Shown one piece after another: positions 26,008 through 35,998 of a stretch of DNA of 64,000 bases. Each line of letters opens with the position of its first letter. The first letter of the stretch is position 1. Where the stretch lies: the NCBI GenBank assembly GCA_028290545.1, contig JAQGJP010000099.1, positions 62,001-126,000 on the forward strand, given 5' to 3'. Under the pieces are notes generated by a model that was given only the letters and a program-made list of their open reading frames with translations, ran no database searches and was not told where the DNA came from. The DNA comes from Rhizobium sp. Lineage in GTDB: Bacteria > Pseudomonadota > Alphaproteobacteria > Rhizobiales > Rhizobiaceae. A program made the position numbers and the translations under genes.

Positions 26008-27030
26008 ATGGCGGATCATGGCAACGGAGCGGACGGTGCCAATGGCGGATCGGTTCGGCATATTCCCGTAATGTTGGCCGAGGTGCTGCAGCACCTCGAG
26101 CCGGCGGAAAACCGTATCATTCTCGATGGCACGTTTGGCGCAGGCGGCTATACTGGCGCCATTCTTGCAAAGGGTGCCGAAGTCATTGCGCTCGACCGCG
26201 ACCCATCCGCGATTTCTGCGGGTCAGGCAGCGGTCGATCGCTCTGACGGCAGGCTCACACTCCATCGCAGCAATTTCGGCGTCCTGGACAGGTTTGCGCC
26301 CGAGGACGGGCTTGACGGCGTGGTGCTCGATATTGGCGTTTCATCCATGCAGATCGACGAGGCCGAGCGCGGTTTCTCGTTCCAGAAGAACGGCCCGCTG
26401 GATATGCGCATGGCGAGCGCGGGCGTCAGTGCCGCCGATGTCATCAATCGCGCCAAGGTCAACGACCTGATCCGCATCTTCTCGCTTTTGGGCGAGGAGC
26501 GGCAGGCGAGCCGCATCGCTCATGCGATCGACAAGCGGCGTCTGGACAAGAAATTCGAAACCACGCGCGATCTCGCGGGCATGATCGAGATCGTCACGCC
26601 GCGCAAGATGGCGGACAAGATCCATCCCGCCACTCGGGTTTTTCAGGCGCTGCGCGTGTTCGTCAACAATGAGCTCGGCGAACTGGTATCGGCGCTGTTT
26701 GCGGCCGAGCGGGCGTTGAAGCCCGGCGGCAGGCTGGTTGTCGTCACTTTCCATTCGCTCGAAGACCGGATCGTCAAGCGCTTCTTCGCCGATCGTTCAG
26801 GCCGCGCGGCAGGCTCGCGGCATCTGCCGGAGATCGCCCAGACGCCGGACATATTCACGCTGACGAGCAAGCAGGCCGTGCTGGCAAGCGAAGCCGAAGC
26901 GGAGCTCAATCCGCGCGCACGATCCGCCAAGCTGCGGGCCGGCATTCGCACGACGGCAAAGTCGCGCAAGGCCGATCCCACGATTTTCGACCTTCCGCAA
27001 CTCGCCGATATTGAAAAACTGAGGTCTTGA
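26008..27030 (+). CDS. rsmH: 16S rRNA (cytosine(1402)-N4)-methyltransferase
   Basis: A 340-residue SAM-dependent methyltransferase (MraW) that modifies C1402 in the ribosomal decoding centre. Motifs in order: [31 protein letters not shown] (motif I), [52 protein letters not shown] and [16 protein letters not shown]. Homologues have about 15 residues before RHIPVM, favouring the ATG at 26008; ATGs at 25987 and 25990 overlap the mraZ stop and are alternatives. The same frame is open back to 25363 through mraZ, but that part is a shadow. Tightly followed by ftsL. Confidence 0.96.
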   Translation: MADHGNGADGANGGSVRHIPVMLAEVLQHLEPAENRIILDGTFGAGGYTGAILAKGAEVIALDRDPSAISAGQAAVDRSDGRLTLHRSNFGVLDRFAPEDGLDGVVLDIGVSSMQIDEAERGFSFQKNGPLDMRMASAGVSAADVINRAKVNDLIRIFSLLGEERQASRIAHAIDKRRLDKKFETTRDLAGMIEIVTPRKMADKIHPATRVFQALRVFVNNELGELVSALFAAERALKPGGRLVVVTFHSLEDRIVKRFFADRSGRAAGSRHLPEIAQTPDIFTLTSKQAVLASEAEAELNPRARSAKLRAGIRTTAKSRKADPTIFDLPQLADIEKLRS

Positions 27031-27033
27031 GAA

Positions 27034-27453
27034 ATGCTGCGTACCCTGGACATCATCCTGATCGTGATCATGACGGCGGTGGCCGCGATCACCTATACGA
27101 TCAAGCATCAGGCCGAGGACAAGCTTTCGGAGGTTCGGAAGCTTGAAGCCGAAATCCGGCTGGAGAAGGATACGATCGATCTTCTGCGCGCCGACTGGGC
27201 GCTGCTGACCCAGCCCAACCGGCTGCAGATGCTGATCGCCGATTACCAGGCGGAACTTCAACTGGTGCCGACGGAATCGACGCAACTGATCCAGCCGGTG
27301 GAACTGCCGATGCTGAAATCGGAATTGCCTGTCTTTGACGAGGCCGATACCGACAAGGATGGCAAGGTCACGGACAGGGAGGCCAAGGCGTATGCTGTAA
27401 AGCTGGTGGGCGCGGATGCCGACAAAATCAAAACAGGATCGGTGAAAAACTGA
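27034..27453 (+). CDS. ftsL: Cell division protein FtsL, with an EF-hand-like loop near the C-terminus
   Basis: A 139-residue bitopic membrane protein. A short cytoplasmic start and one membrane helix (IILIVIMTAVAAITYTI, residues 7-23) are followed by a periplasmic coiled coil (about 25-60; AEDKLSEVRKLEAEIRLEKD) and the FtsL block ADWALLTQPNRLQ. In the divisome it links FtsB/FtsQ to FtsWI. Unusual: residues 105-116 read DTDKDGKVTDRE, a canonical 12-residue EF-hand loop with Asp at 1, 3 and 5, Gly at 6 and Glu at 12. The preceding helix is poor (prolines) but a helix-prone stretch follows (AKAYAVKLV). Position between rsmH and ftsI confirms identity. Its stop overlaps the ftsI start by one base. 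Confidence 0.92.
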   Translation: MLRTLDIILIVIMTAVAAITYTIKHQAEDKLSEVRKLEAEIRLEKDTIDLLRADWALLTQPNRLQMLIADYQAELQLVPTESTQLIQPVELPMLKSELPVFDEADTDKDGKVTDREAKAYAVKLVGADADKIKTGSVKN

Positions 27454-29210
27454 TGTCTTTCCTCTCTCGCATCATGATTTTGAAGAGCAAGGCCCATTTC
27501 AATACCGGGGGCCGAGGCTTGCCCGCACCGGCTCCGGACATGAATTTTCAGGGAACCCGCAAGACAACAGGCAGCCAGGCCCGTAACCGTATCGCCATCA
27601 TGATCGGCTGTTTCACGCTGGCCTATGCGGTGATCGGCGGACGGCTCGTGCAATATGGCCTGACGCCGCCACAGGCGGTATCGTCGATCCGACCGGCAGA
27701 CAACATGGTCGCATCGCGACCCGACATTCTCGATCGCAACGGCGAAATCCTTGCCACCGACGTTCGTACCGTGTCGCTGTTCGCCGAGCCGCACAAGATC
27801 GTCGACGCGGACGAAGCGGTCGAACTGCTCACCTCGGTTCTTCCCAATCTCGATGCCAAGACGGTGTACAAGAAGCTCACCGGAAAATCCCACTTCCAGT
27901 GGCTCGAACGCCAGCTGACGCCCAGGCAGCAAAGCGAAATCCTGGCGCTCGGCATTCCCGGCGTCGGCTTCCGCCCCGCCAAACGCCGCTTCTATCCCGG
28001 CGGTGATACGCTTGCCCATGTCGTCGGCTATGTGGACATCGACAATCGCGGCGTCGCCGGCATGGAGAAATATCTGGACACGCAAGGCCTCGCGGACCTG
28101 ACGGCGCTCGGCATGACCAGCACCTCGGCGCTGGAACCAGTGAAGTTGTCGATCGACCTCAGGGTGCAGAATATCGTGCATGACGAAATCGCGAACGGCA
28201 TGAAGAATTTCGACGCCATCGCCGCCGGCGCGGTGGTGCTCGACGCCAATACCGGCGAAGTGATCGCGATGGCTTCTGTGCCTGACTTCGATCCGAACAA
28301 TCCGGCGGATACAATCGATCGCAAGACCAAAAGCGATATGAACCGCATGTCTGGCGGCCTTTTTGAGATGGGCTCGACATTCAAGGCATTCACCATCGCA
28401 ATGGCGCTCGATTCCGGCAAGGCAAAAATGAGTGACTCGTTCGACGCCCGCCGACCGCTCTACATCGGCGGGTTCACGATCCACGATTTCCACGCCACGC
28501 GCCGCGTCCTCTCAGTCACGGATGTGTTCGTGCATTCCTCCAATATCGGCTCGGCCCGGATGGCCGACGCCGTGGGCATCGAAGGCCACAAGGAATTCCT
28601 GACTCGTCTTGGCCTGCTCAGCCGCCTCAAGACCGAGATTCCGGAAGTTGCTACGCCGAGCCAGCCCAAGCAGTGGAAGAAGATCACGTCGATGACGGTC
28701 GCTTTCGGGCATGGGGTATCGACCACGCCGCTGCAGACGGCGGTCGCCGCAGCGGCACTGATGAACGGCGGCAAACTGATCAACCCGACGTTCCTGATGC
28801 GCTCCAAGGAAGAGGCGGACGAGAACGCTGTCATGGTGGTTCGGCCTGAAACGGTCGATAACATGCGCTTCCTGTTTCGCGCCAATGTGCTGGACGGTTC
28901 CGGCAGCAGGGCCAACATTCCCGGCTTCCTGGTGGGTGGGAAAACCGGCACGGCCGAAAAAGTCGTCAACGGCCGATATGCGCACAATGTTCGCTTCAAC
29001 GCCTTCCTGTCGTCGTTTCCGATCAACGATCCCAAATACATCGTCCTGACGATCGTCGATGAGCCCAAGAAGGCTCATCCCGGCTGCGGCCTGACCGCAG
29101 GCTGCAATGCCGGCGTGCTTGCCGGCAACATCATTCGCCGTTCGGCAGCTCTGCTTGGCGTCAAGCCGAGCTTCGGCAAAGACGGAAATGCCTTGCTTGT
29201 GTCTTATTGA
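27453..29210 (+). CDS. ftsI: Peptidoglycan D,D-transpeptidase FtsI (PBP3)
   Basis: A 585-residue class B penicillin-binding protein that crosslinks septal peptidoglycan. One N-terminal membrane segment (about residues 46-65) is followed by the pedestal domain (SRPDILDRNGEILATD) and the transpeptidase domain with the three active-site motifs STFK (catalytic Ser), SSN and KTGTAEK. It partners FtsW. A cytoplasmic N-terminal extension of about 45 residues is rich in Lys/Arg, as usual in rhizobial FtsI. The start overlaps the ftsL stop (TGATG). A gap of 50 bases separates it from murE. Confidence 0.97.
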   Translation: MSFLSRIMILKSKAHFNTGGRGLPAPAPDMNFQGTRKTTGSQARNRIAIMIGCFTLAYAVIGGRLVQYGLTPPQAVSSIRPADNMVASRPDILDRNGEILATDVRTVSLFAEPHKIVDADEAVELLTSVLPNLDAKTVYKKLTGKSHFQWLERQLTPRQQSEILALGIPGVGFRPAKRRFYPGGDTLAHVVGYVDIDNRGVAGMEKYLDTQGLADLTALGMTSTSALEPVKLSIDLRVQNIVHDEIANGMKNFDAIAAGAVVLDANTGEVIAMASVPDFDPNNPADTIDRKTKSDMNRMSGGLFEMGSTFKAFTIAMALDSGKAKMSDSFDARRPLYIGGFTIHDFHATRRVLSVTDVFVHSSNIGSARMADAVGIEGHKEFLTRLGLLSRLKTEIPEVATPSQPKQWKKITSMTVAFGHGVSTTPLQTAVAAAALMNGGKLINPTFLMRSKEEADENAVMVVRPETVDNMRFLFRANVLDGSGSRANIPGFLVGGKTGTAEKVVNGRYAHNVRFNAFLSSFPINDPKYIVLTIVDEPKKAHPGCGLTAGCNAGVLAGNIIRRSAALLGVKPSFGKDGNALLVSY

Positions 29211-29260
29211 CAGTCAAAGACGACTTCGAAAGAATCGACTGACGTTATTGAGGGGACACG

Positions 29261-30715
29261 ATGAAGCTCAGGGATTTGGTCGCGGATGCCGCTCTTGACA
29301 AGCCAATGGACGGTGTCGTGGGCGAGATCGGGATATCGGGCATTTCATCCGACAGCCGCAAGGTCGAGCCCGGTCAGCTTTTCGTCGCCCTGAGCGGCAC
29401 CAGGACCGACGGCAACCGCTTCATAGACGATGCCGTTGCCCGGGGTGCGGCGGCCGTCGTCGCCGCCGATGGCTCCCATGCGAATCCAGCCGGTGCGCCT
29501 GTGCTTTCCGCCGCCGATCCGCGCCGGGTTCTGGCGCTCGCCGCTGCCGCCTTTTATGGTGCGCAGCCGGCCACCATGGTTGCGGTCACCGGTACTGCCG
29601 GCAAGACCTCGGTGGCTTCCTTCACGCGTCAGATCTGGGCCCATTCCGGGCTTGCCGCGGCGCAGATCGGCACCACGGGCGTAATCGCGCCCGGGCGCAG
29701 CGATTACGGTTCTCTGACGACGCCCGATCCGGTGACGCTGCATGAGTTGCTTGCTGAACTCGCCCATGACGGCGTCACCCACGCCGCCATGGAAGCCTCC
29801 AGCCACGGGCTCGACCAGCGCCGCCTTGACGGCGTGAAGCTCTCGGCGAGCGCTTTTACCAATCTCGGCCGCGACCACCTCGATTATCACCCGACGGTCG
29901 AGGAGTATTTCCAGTGCAAGATGCGGCTTTTCGATACGCTGATGGCCAAGGGTACCCCGGCAATCATTTATTCCGATGATACGTGGTCGGCACGCGCCGT
30001 CGCCGCAGCCAGAGCGGCTGGCCTTGATGTTCGCACGGTCGGACGCAAGGGCGACTACCTGACGCTGAAGCGCGTCGAGCATTTTCGCGACAAGCAGGTG
30101 GCGGAAATCCATCTCGGTACGGATATTTTCGAAGTCCATTTGCCGCTCGCCGGAGATTTCCAGATCGCCAATGCCATCGTATCGGCGGGACTGGCGATTT
30201 CGACGGGCGTGTCGCCGCAAAAGGCTTTTGCAGCACTCCATCATCTCAAGGGCGCGCCGGGCAGGCTGGAGCTTGTCGGCCAGACCGGGGATGGCGCGCT
30301 TTGCTATGTCGATTATGCCCATAAGCCGGAAGCGCTTGAAATCGTGCTGACCTCCGTCCGCCCCTTCACCACGGGCCGCGTCGTCGCCGTGTTTGGCTGC
30401 GGTGGTGACCGGGACAAGGGCAAGCGGCCGATCATGGGCGAGATCGCCACGCGGCTCGCCGATGTCGTCGTCGTCACCGATGACAATCCGCGCACCGAGG
30501 TGCCGGCAACAATCCGCGCCGAGATCATGACGGCTGCCAGGGGCGCCATCGAGATCGGCGACCGGCATGAGGCGATCCGGCAGGCGGTCGGGATGCTGAA
30601 ATCGGGCGACACGCTGATCGTCGCGGGCAAGGGGCATGAGGAAGGCCAGATCGTCGGGAGCGAGGTCATGCCCTTCTCCGATCACGAGGAAATCCGGAAG
30701 GCGCTGAGAGGGTAG
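29261..30715 (+). CDS. murE: UDP-MurNAc-L-Ala-D-Glu:meso-diaminopimelate ligase
   Basis: A 484-residue Mur ligase adding the third stem residue. [16 protein letters not shown] marks the N-terminal domain, [13 protein letters not shown] is the ATP loop, and [10 protein letters not shown] contains the DNPR motif that indicates meso-diaminopimelate rather than lysine as substrate. [10 protein letters not shown] and [10 protein letters not shown] (with the carbamylated-lysine region around [11 protein letters not shown]) are also present. GAGGGG lies before the ATG. Four bases separate it from murF. Confidence 0.97.
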   Translation: MKLRDLVADAALDKPMDGVVGEIGISGISSDSRKVEPGQLFVALSGTRTDGNRFIDDAVARGAAAVVAADGSHANPAGAPVLSAADPRRVLALAAAAFYGAQPATMVAVTGTAGKTSVASFTRQIWAHSGLAAAQIGTTGVIAPGRSDYGSLTTPDPVTLHELLAELAHDGVTHAAMEASSHGLDQRRLDGVKLSASAFTNLGRDHLDYHPTVEEYFQCKMRLFDTLMAKGTPAIIYSDDTWSARAVAAARAAGLDVRTVGRKGDYLTLKRVEHFRDKQVAEIHLGTDIFEVHLPLAGDFQIANAIVSAGLAISTGVSPQKAFAALHHLKGAPGRLELVGQTGDGALCYVDYAHKPEALEIVLTSVRPFTTGRVVAVFGCGGDRDKGKRPIMGEIATRLADVVVVTDDNPRTEVPATIRAEIMTAARGAIEIGDRHEAIRQAVGMLKSGDTLIVAGKGHEEGQIVGSEVMPFSDHEEIRKALRG

Positions 30716-30719
30716 GGCA

Positions 30720-32144
30720 ATGGCGTTTCTATGGGAAACCGGGGACATGATCGCGGCGATGAGCGGCCGGCCGATCGGGCAGATGCCGGCGACGATTACC
30801 GGCATCAGCATCGACAGCCGGGCTATCGCGCCGGGGCAGGTCTTCTTCGCAATCAAGGGCGACCGCGTCGATGGTCATGATTATGCCAACGTCGCGGCGG
30901 CCAATGGTGCGGCGCTGCTTGTCGTCAGCGAAGCGAGGCTTCCGGCGCTCGGCAGCAATTCCACGCCAAAGATCGTCGTTCGCGATGTCCTCGAAGCTCT
31001 GGAGAAGCTGGCGCGCGCGGCGCGCGACCGGGCTCGCGGCAAGATCATCGCCGTCACCGGCTCGGTCGGCAAGACCACCACCAAGGAAATGCTGCGCCAG
31101 GTGCTCTCCTCCTGCGGCAAGGTGCACTACTCGCCCGCCTCGTTCAACAATCATTGGGGCGTGCCGCTGACGCTTGCCCGGCTGCCGCGCGAGGCGGATT
31201 TCGGCGTGTTCGAGATCGGCATGAACCATCCGCACGAAATCCGTCCATTGGTAAAAATGGTGCGCCCGCATGTGGCGATCGTGACGACGATCGCGGCGGC
31301 CCATCTCGGGAACTTCTCGGGTCTCGACGAAATTGCTGCCGCGAAGTCTGAAATATTCGAAGGCATCACCCCTGACGGGCATGCGCTGATCAATCGCGAT
31401 AACAGCCAGTTCGATCTGCTCGAGAATGCGGCGATCAACCTGAATGTCGCCAATATCCATTCGTTCGGCGCTAGCGCCAAGGCCGATTTCCGGCTGGTGG
31501 ACTACCAGCAGGAGGGCGACCGCGCGGTGTTCTGGGCAACCATCGGGGGACGGACGATCGAAGTGACGATCAATGCGCCGGGTCGCCATATTGCCGAAAA
31601 TGCCGTGGCGGTCCTGGGGGCCGCCTATCTGGTCGGCGCCGACATGGGCCGTATCGTGCCGGCATTTGCCCAGGTCAGCGCTGCCAAGGGGCGCGGCCAG
31701 CGCATGCATCTGGCTCTGCCCGAAGGCGAATTCACGCTGATCGACGAAAGCTACAATGCCAATCCGGCTTCGATGGCGGCTGCGATAGAGCTTCTTGCCG
31801 CCGCGGACACGGCTACAGGAGGCCGCCGCATCGCCGTGTTGGGCGATATGCTGGAAATGGGCGAATATTCCGCCGATGTGCACCGCGAGCTCGCAGAACC
31901 GCTTGGTAAATGGGGAATCGGTGATATATGGCTCGCCGGCCCGGACATGGCCTATTTGCGCGATATCCTTGGTATCGAAGGCGAGGTTGTGTATCGTCAG
32001 ACGGCCGATGAGCTTGCGGCCTATGCGATCGAGAATATTCGCTCCGGCGATGTATTGATGATCAAGTCGTCCAACGGCACGGGTTTTGGGCGGATCGTTG
32101 CGGCGCTGACAGCGAAATTCGCGCCAGTCGCGCCGACGGAATGA
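30720..32144 (+). CDS. murF: UDP-MurNAc-tripeptide:D-Ala-D-Ala ligase
   Basis: A 474-residue Mur ligase that attaches D-Ala-D-Ala, using the product of the ddl gene at 44087. [19 protein letters not shown], the ATP loop [35 protein letters not shown] and [11 protein letters not shown] are the family blocks. GAGGGTAGGGC lies before the ATG. It follows murE by four bases and precedes mraY, whose start is about 50 bases on. Confidence 0.97.
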   Translation: MAFLWETGDMIAAMSGRPIGQMPATITGISIDSRAIAPGQVFFAIKGDRVDGHDYANVAAANGAALLVVSEARLPALGSNSTPKIVVRDVLEALEKLARAARDRARGKIIAVTGSVGKTTTKEMLRQVLSSCGKVHYSPASFNNHWGVPLTLARLPREADFGVFEIGMNHPHEIRPLVKMVRPHVAIVTTIAAAHLGNFSGLDEIAAAKSEIFEGITPDGHALINRDNSQFDLLENAAINLNVANIHSFGASAKADFRLVDYQQEGDRAVFWATIGGRTIEVTINAPGRHIAENAVAVLGAAYLVGADMGRIVPAFAQVSAAKGRGQRMHLALPEGEFTLIDESYNANPASMAAAIELLAAADTATGGRRIAVLGDMLEMGEYSADVHRELAEPLGKWGIGDIWLAGPDMAYLRDILGIEGEVVYRQTADELAAYAIENIRSGDVLMIKSSNGTGFGRIVAALTAKFAPVAPTE

Positions 32145-32196
32145 ATTGCAGTCGAATAAGTTGAGGTCGTGGCAGACCAAACAGGGGATAATCGAG

Positions 32197-33297
32197 ATGT
32201 TGTTATGGCTGGTGGAGTTGTCGGATCATCTCCAGATATTCAACCTGTTCCGCTATATCACCTTCCGGGCGGGGGCAGCGCTCTTTACCTCCGCGATTTT
32301 CGTATTCTTCTTCGGTCCGATGATCATCAATTCGCTTCGGATACGCCAGGGGAAGGGCCAGCCTATTCGCGCCGATGGTCCCCAGACCCATTTCAAGAAG
32401 GCCGGCACGCCGACCATGGGCGGCCTGATGGTGCTGGCTTCGGTGGTGGCATCGTCGCTGCTCTGGGCTGATCTCGGCAACGTCTACGTCGTCTCCTGCC
32501 TGCTGGTGATGCTCGGCTTCGGCCTGATCGGCTTCTATGACGATTATCTCAAGGTGACCAAGCAATCGACCGCCGGCTTTTCGGGCCGCATGCGGCTTCT
32601 GGCGGAATTCGCGATTGCCGCGATTGCGGTTTTTTTCATGATGCGGGCGACGGTGCCGACCGGGCCTGAGAATATCCACATCAATACCTCCGTCGCTTTT
32701 CCGTTCTTCAAGGACCTGCTGCTCAATCTCGGCTATTTCTTCGTCGTCTTCGGCGCTTTCGTGATCGTCGCGGCCGGCAATGCGGTCAATTTCACCGACG
32801 GCCTCGATGGCCTGGCGATCGTGCCGGTGATGATCGCCGCCGCCTCGTTCGGCGTCATCGCCTATCTCGCCGGAAATTCGGTGTTCTCGGGTTACCTGCA
32901 GATCAATTTCGTGCCGGGCACCGGGGAATTGACCGTGCTTGTCAGTACGGTCGTCGGTGCGGGCCTCGGCTTCCTCTGGTTCAATGCGCCGCCGGCCGCC
33001 ATCTTCATGGGCGACACCGGTTCGCTTTCGCTCGGCGGATTGATCGGCTCGGTCGCCGTTGCCACCAAGCATGAGATCGTCATGGCGATCATCGGCGGCG
33101 TGTTCGTGATGGAAACGCTTTCGGTGATCATCCAGGTCGGCAGCTTCAAGCTGACCGGCAAGCGCGTCTTCCTGATGGCGCCGATCCACCATCATTTCGA
33201 AAAGAAGGGCTGGACGGAAAGCCAAGTGGTGATCCGTTTCTGGATCATCGCGGTCATTCTCGCACTCGTCGGCCTTTCCACCTTGAAGCTTCGGTGA
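32197..33297 (+). CDS. mraY: Phospho-N-acetylmuramoyl-pentapeptide transferase
   Basis: A 366-residue polytopic inner membrane enzyme that makes lipid I from UDP-MurNAc-pentapeptide and undecaprenyl phosphate. About ten hydrophobic segments. Catalytic motifs: [12 protein letters not shown] (aspartate pair), [13 protein letters not shown], and [12 protein letters not shown] (the HHH motif), also GTPTMGGL near the start. The ATG at 32197 gives the conserved beginning ([10 protein letters not shown]); GGGGATAATCGAG precedes it. The upstream frame to 32146 is not used. Confidence 0.97.
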   Translation: MLLWLVELSDHLQIFNLFRYITFRAGAALFTSAIFVFFFGPMIINSLRIRQGKGQPIRADGPQTHFKKAGTPTMGGLMVLASVVASSLLWADLGNVYVVSCLLVMLGFGLIGFYDDYLKVTKQSTAGFSGRMRLLAEFAIAAIAVFFMMRATVPTGPENIHINTSVAFPFFKDLLLNLGYFFVVFGAFVIVAAGNAVNFTDGLDGLAIVPVMIAAASFGVIAYLAGNSVFSGYLQINFVPGTGELTVLVSTVVGAGLGFLWFNAPPAAIFMGDTGSLSLGGLIGSVAVATKHEIVMAIIGGVFVMETLSVIIQVGSFKLTGKRVFLMAPIHHHFEKKGWTESQVVIRFWIIAVILALVGLSTLKLR

Positions 33298-33304
33298 GTC
33301 CGCC

Positions 33305-34711
33305 ATGATACCGATTACGTCGTTCAAGGGCAGGAAAGTTGCGCTTTTCGGACTGGGTGGCTCTGGCCTTGCCACGGCCGAGGCGCTGGCGGCGGGCGGC
33401 GCGATCGTCACCGCCTGGGATGACAATCCGGATTCGGTCGAAAAGGCCAACGGCAAGGGAATTGGCACCGGCGATCTCAGGCAGGCGGACTGGACTTCGT
33501 TTTACGCTTTCGTGCTGTCGCCCGGCGTGCCGCTGACCCATCCCAAGCCGCATTGGACCGTTGATCTTGCACATGCCGCGGGTGTCGAGATCATCGGCGA
33601 TGTCGAGCTGTTCGTCCGTGAACGGCGTGCGCATGCGCCGGACAGCCCGTTCATTGCGATAACCGGGACCAATGGAAAATCGACGACGACGGCGCTGATC
33701 GCCCATATCCTCAGGTCGGCCGGCCGAGATACGCAGCTCGGCGGCAATATCGGCACTGCTGTTCTGACGCTCGATCCGCCACAGGCCGATCGCTTCTACG
33801 TGGTCGAGTGCTCGTCCTACCAGATCGATCTCGCCCCGACGATCAATCCATCCGCCGGCATCCTGCTCAACCTGACGCCCGATCATCTCGATCGCCACGG
33901 TACGATGCAGCATTATGCCGACGTCAAGGAACGGCTGGTTGCCGGTTCCGATACCGCCATCATCGGCGATGACGACAGCTATTCGAGCCTGATCGCCGAC
34001 CGGGTCGAGAAGGCCGGCGTCGATGTCGTGCGCATTTCGCGCCGGCATGTGCTTGAGAACGGGCTTTTCGCCGATGGCGCGAAGATCATGCTTTCACAAA
34101 GCGGCAGCGCCCGGCTGATCGCCGATATCGATGGTATCCAGACATTGCGCGGCTCGCACAATGCCCAGAACGCCGCGGCTGCGATCGGCGCCTGCCTGGC
34201 GGTCGGCGTCAGCGAGGATGAAATCCGCGCGGGGCTTTCATCCTTCCCCGGTTTGAAGCACCGCATGCAGCCGGTTGCCAGGCGAGGCAATGTGGTGTTC
34301 GTCAACGATTCCAAGGCCACCAATGCCGAGGCTGCGGCGCCGGCGTTGTCGAGCTACGAGCGCATCTACTGGATTGCCGGCGGTCTGCCGAAGGATGGCG
34401 GGATCACCGCGTTGAAGCCGCTCTATGGCCACATCGCCAAGGCCTACCTGATCGGCGAGGCCGCCCCCCAGTTCGCCGCCACGCTCGGCAACGATGTTGC
34501 CTACGAAATCTCCGGCACGCTGGAAAAGGCCGTCAGCCATGCCGCGCAGGACGCGGCACGGGATGGTGTTTCCGGGGCGGTGGTGATGCTGTCGCCCGCC
34601 TGTGCGAGCTTCGATCAGTTCAAGAATTTCGAGGTGCGCGGCGATCACTTCGTCGGACTTGTCGCGGCCCTCGACGGGGTGACGATGCTGGTCGAACATG
34701 GCGGACGGTGA
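33305..34711 (+). CDS. murD: UDP-MurNAc-L-alanine:D-glutamate ligase
   Basis: A 468-residue Mur ligase adding D-glutamate as the second stem residue. The N-terminal Rossmann domain reads [17 protein letters not shown], the ATP loop [14 protein letters not shown], then [32 protein letters not shown] and [14 protein letters not shown]. Length and motif order are normal. Start is seven bases after the mraY stop. It ends a tight block; the next gene, ftsW, follows a 124-bp gap with its own control site. Confidence 0.97.
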   Translation: MIPITSFKGRKVALFGLGGSGLATAEALAAGGAIVTAWDDNPDSVEKANGKGIGTGDLRQADWTSFYAFVLSPGVPLTHPKPHWTVDLAHAAGVEIIGDVELFVRERRAHAPDSPFIAITGTNGKSTTTALIAHILRSAGRDTQLGGNIGTAVLTLDPPQADRFYVVECSSYQIDLAPTINPSAGILLNLTPDHLDRHGTMQHYADVKERLVAGSDTAIIGDDDSYSSLIADRVEKAGVDVVRISRRHVLENGLFADGAKIMLSQSGSARLIADIDGIQTLRGSHNAQNAAAAIGACLAVGVSEDEIRAGLSSFPGLKHRMQPVARRGNVVFVNDSKATNAEAAAPALSSYERIYWIAGGLPKDGGITALKPLYGHIAKAYLIGEAAPQFAATLGNDVAYEISGTLEKAVSHAAQDAARDGVSGAVVMLSPACASFDQFKNFEVRGDHFVGLVAALDGVTMLVEHGGR

Positions 34712-34756
34712 GTCCAGCCTGAATCAGGTTTGAAAGCGTATTTCAGTATAGCGTGG

Positions 34757-34772
34757 TTAATGACAAATTAAC
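34757..34772. promoter_or_regulatory. CtrA-type site TTAA-N7-TTAAC upstream of ftsW
   Basis: TTAATGACAAATTAAC is an exact match to the CtrA consensus TTAA-N7-TTAAC. It lies 64-79 bases before the ftsW start in one of the few real gaps of the cluster. CtrA control of division genes is established in Caulobacter; binding here is inferred. Confidence 0.55.
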
Positions 34773-34835
34773 AAATTTCCCGGCATTCTGGCCGGGATAC
34801 CCTCGCGTCGTGGCGGGGAAGAAAAGGCGGACGGT

Positions 34836-35993
34836 ATGGTAAGCAGGGCGGAAAGAGGGCCTTTGGCCGAATGGTTCTGGACGGTCGACAGGTTTTTCCT
34901 GGCTGTGTTCATTCTGCTGCTCGGCACCGGTTTCATGCTCTCCTTCGCGGCATCGCCCGCGGTCGCCGAGCGTATCGGCCTCGATAGTTTCCACTTTGTC
35001 GAACGGCATGCACTGTTCATGCTGCCGTCACTGGGCGTCATGTTCGGCCTGTCCTTCCTGTCGCCGCGCCAGATCCGTCGCACCGCGATGATCATGCTGG
35101 TGATCGCGCTGCTGATGATGGTGCTGGTCCTGTTCATCGGCATGGAGGTCAAGGGTTCGCGGCGCTGGATCACCATTTCCGTTCTCTCCATCCAGCCATC
35201 GGAATTCATGAAGCCGGCCTTCGTCGTCGTCTGCGCCTGGCTGTTTGCCGAACATCAGCGCCAGCCGGACATTCCGGGCAATCTGTTTGCCATGCTGCTG
35301 TTCGTGATCGTTGCGGCCCTGCTTGTCGCCGAGCCCGATCTCGGCCAGACGATGCTGACCACGGCGGTATGGGGCAGCATGTTCTTCATGGCCGGCATGC
35401 CCTGGCTCTGGATCGTCGTCATGGCGGGCAGTGCGGCCGGATTCCTGTTCATCGCCTACACGATCTTTCCGCATGTGGCCGGCCGCATCAACCAGTTCCT
35501 GACCGGCGAGGGCAATACCTTCCAGGTCGATACCGCCCATGATGCAATCCAGCGCGGCGGGTGGCTCGGCATGGGACCGGGCGAGGGCGTCGTCAAGCGC
35601 ATCCTTCCCGACAGCCACACCGACTTCGTCTTTTCGGTTGCTGCCGAAGAGTTCGGCATCATCTTCTGCATGGCGCTGGTCGGGCTTTTCGTGTTCATTG
35701 TCATGCGCGGCCTGAACCACGCTTTCCGCGATCGCAATGACTTCACGCGATTTGCCGTCGCCGGTCTGGTTTTGCAGATCGGCTATCAGTCGATTATCAA
35801 TATCGGCGTGAATCTGCAGCTTTTGCCAGCAAAAGGCATGACTTTGCCGCTGATTTCCTATGGTGGTTCGTCGCAGATTGCCATATGCGTTACCGCCGGT
35901 TTCATCCTGGCGTTGACACGCCACAGGCCGGAGAAAAGGGCACAGGAACGCAGTCTCTTCCGTTCCGCTCAGGGTCTGCCGGCCGCGGAGTAA
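34836..35993 (+). CDS. ftsW: Septal peptidoglycan glycosyltransferase FtsW
   Basis: A 385-residue SEDS-family glycosyltransferase with about ten membrane segments that polymerises lipid II at the septum together with FtsI. The SEDS signatures are seen: MEVKGSRRWITI, IQPSEFMKPAFVVV, LVAEPDLGQTML and the extracytoplasmic loop GMGPGEGVVKRILPDSHTDF followed by AEEFGII. The C-terminus is a charged cytoplasmic tail. AAGGCGG lies before the ATG. It begins the ftsW-murG-murC-murB unit; murG starts five bases after its stop. Confidence 0.97.
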   Translation: MVSRAERGPLAEWFWTVDRFFLAVFILLLGTGFMLSFAASPAVAERIGLDSFHFVERHALFMLPSLGVMFGLSFLSPRQIRRTAMIMLVIALLMMVLVLFIGMEVKGSRRWITISVLSIQPSEFMKPAFVVVCAWLFAEHQRQPDIPGNLFAMLLFVIVAALLVAEPDLGQTMLTTAVWGSMFFMAGMPWLWIVVMAGSAAGFLFIAYTIFPHVAGRINQFLTGEGNTFQVDTAHDAIQRGGWLGMGPGEGVVKRILPDSHTDFVFSVAAEEFGIIFCMALVGLFVFIVMRGLNHAFRDRNDFTRFAVAGLVLQIGYQSIINIGVNLQLLPAKGMTLPLISYGGSSQIAICVTAGFILALTRHRPEKRAQERSLFRSAQGLPAAE

Positions 35994-35998
35994 AGTGA

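Noticed and set aside
25363-27030. A 555-codon open frame that would fuse about 200 extra residues to RsmH
   Set aside because: The N-terminal part is the shadow of mraZ in another frame and of non-coding leader; MraZ has clear family motifs and RsmH homologues start about 15 residues before RHIPVM.
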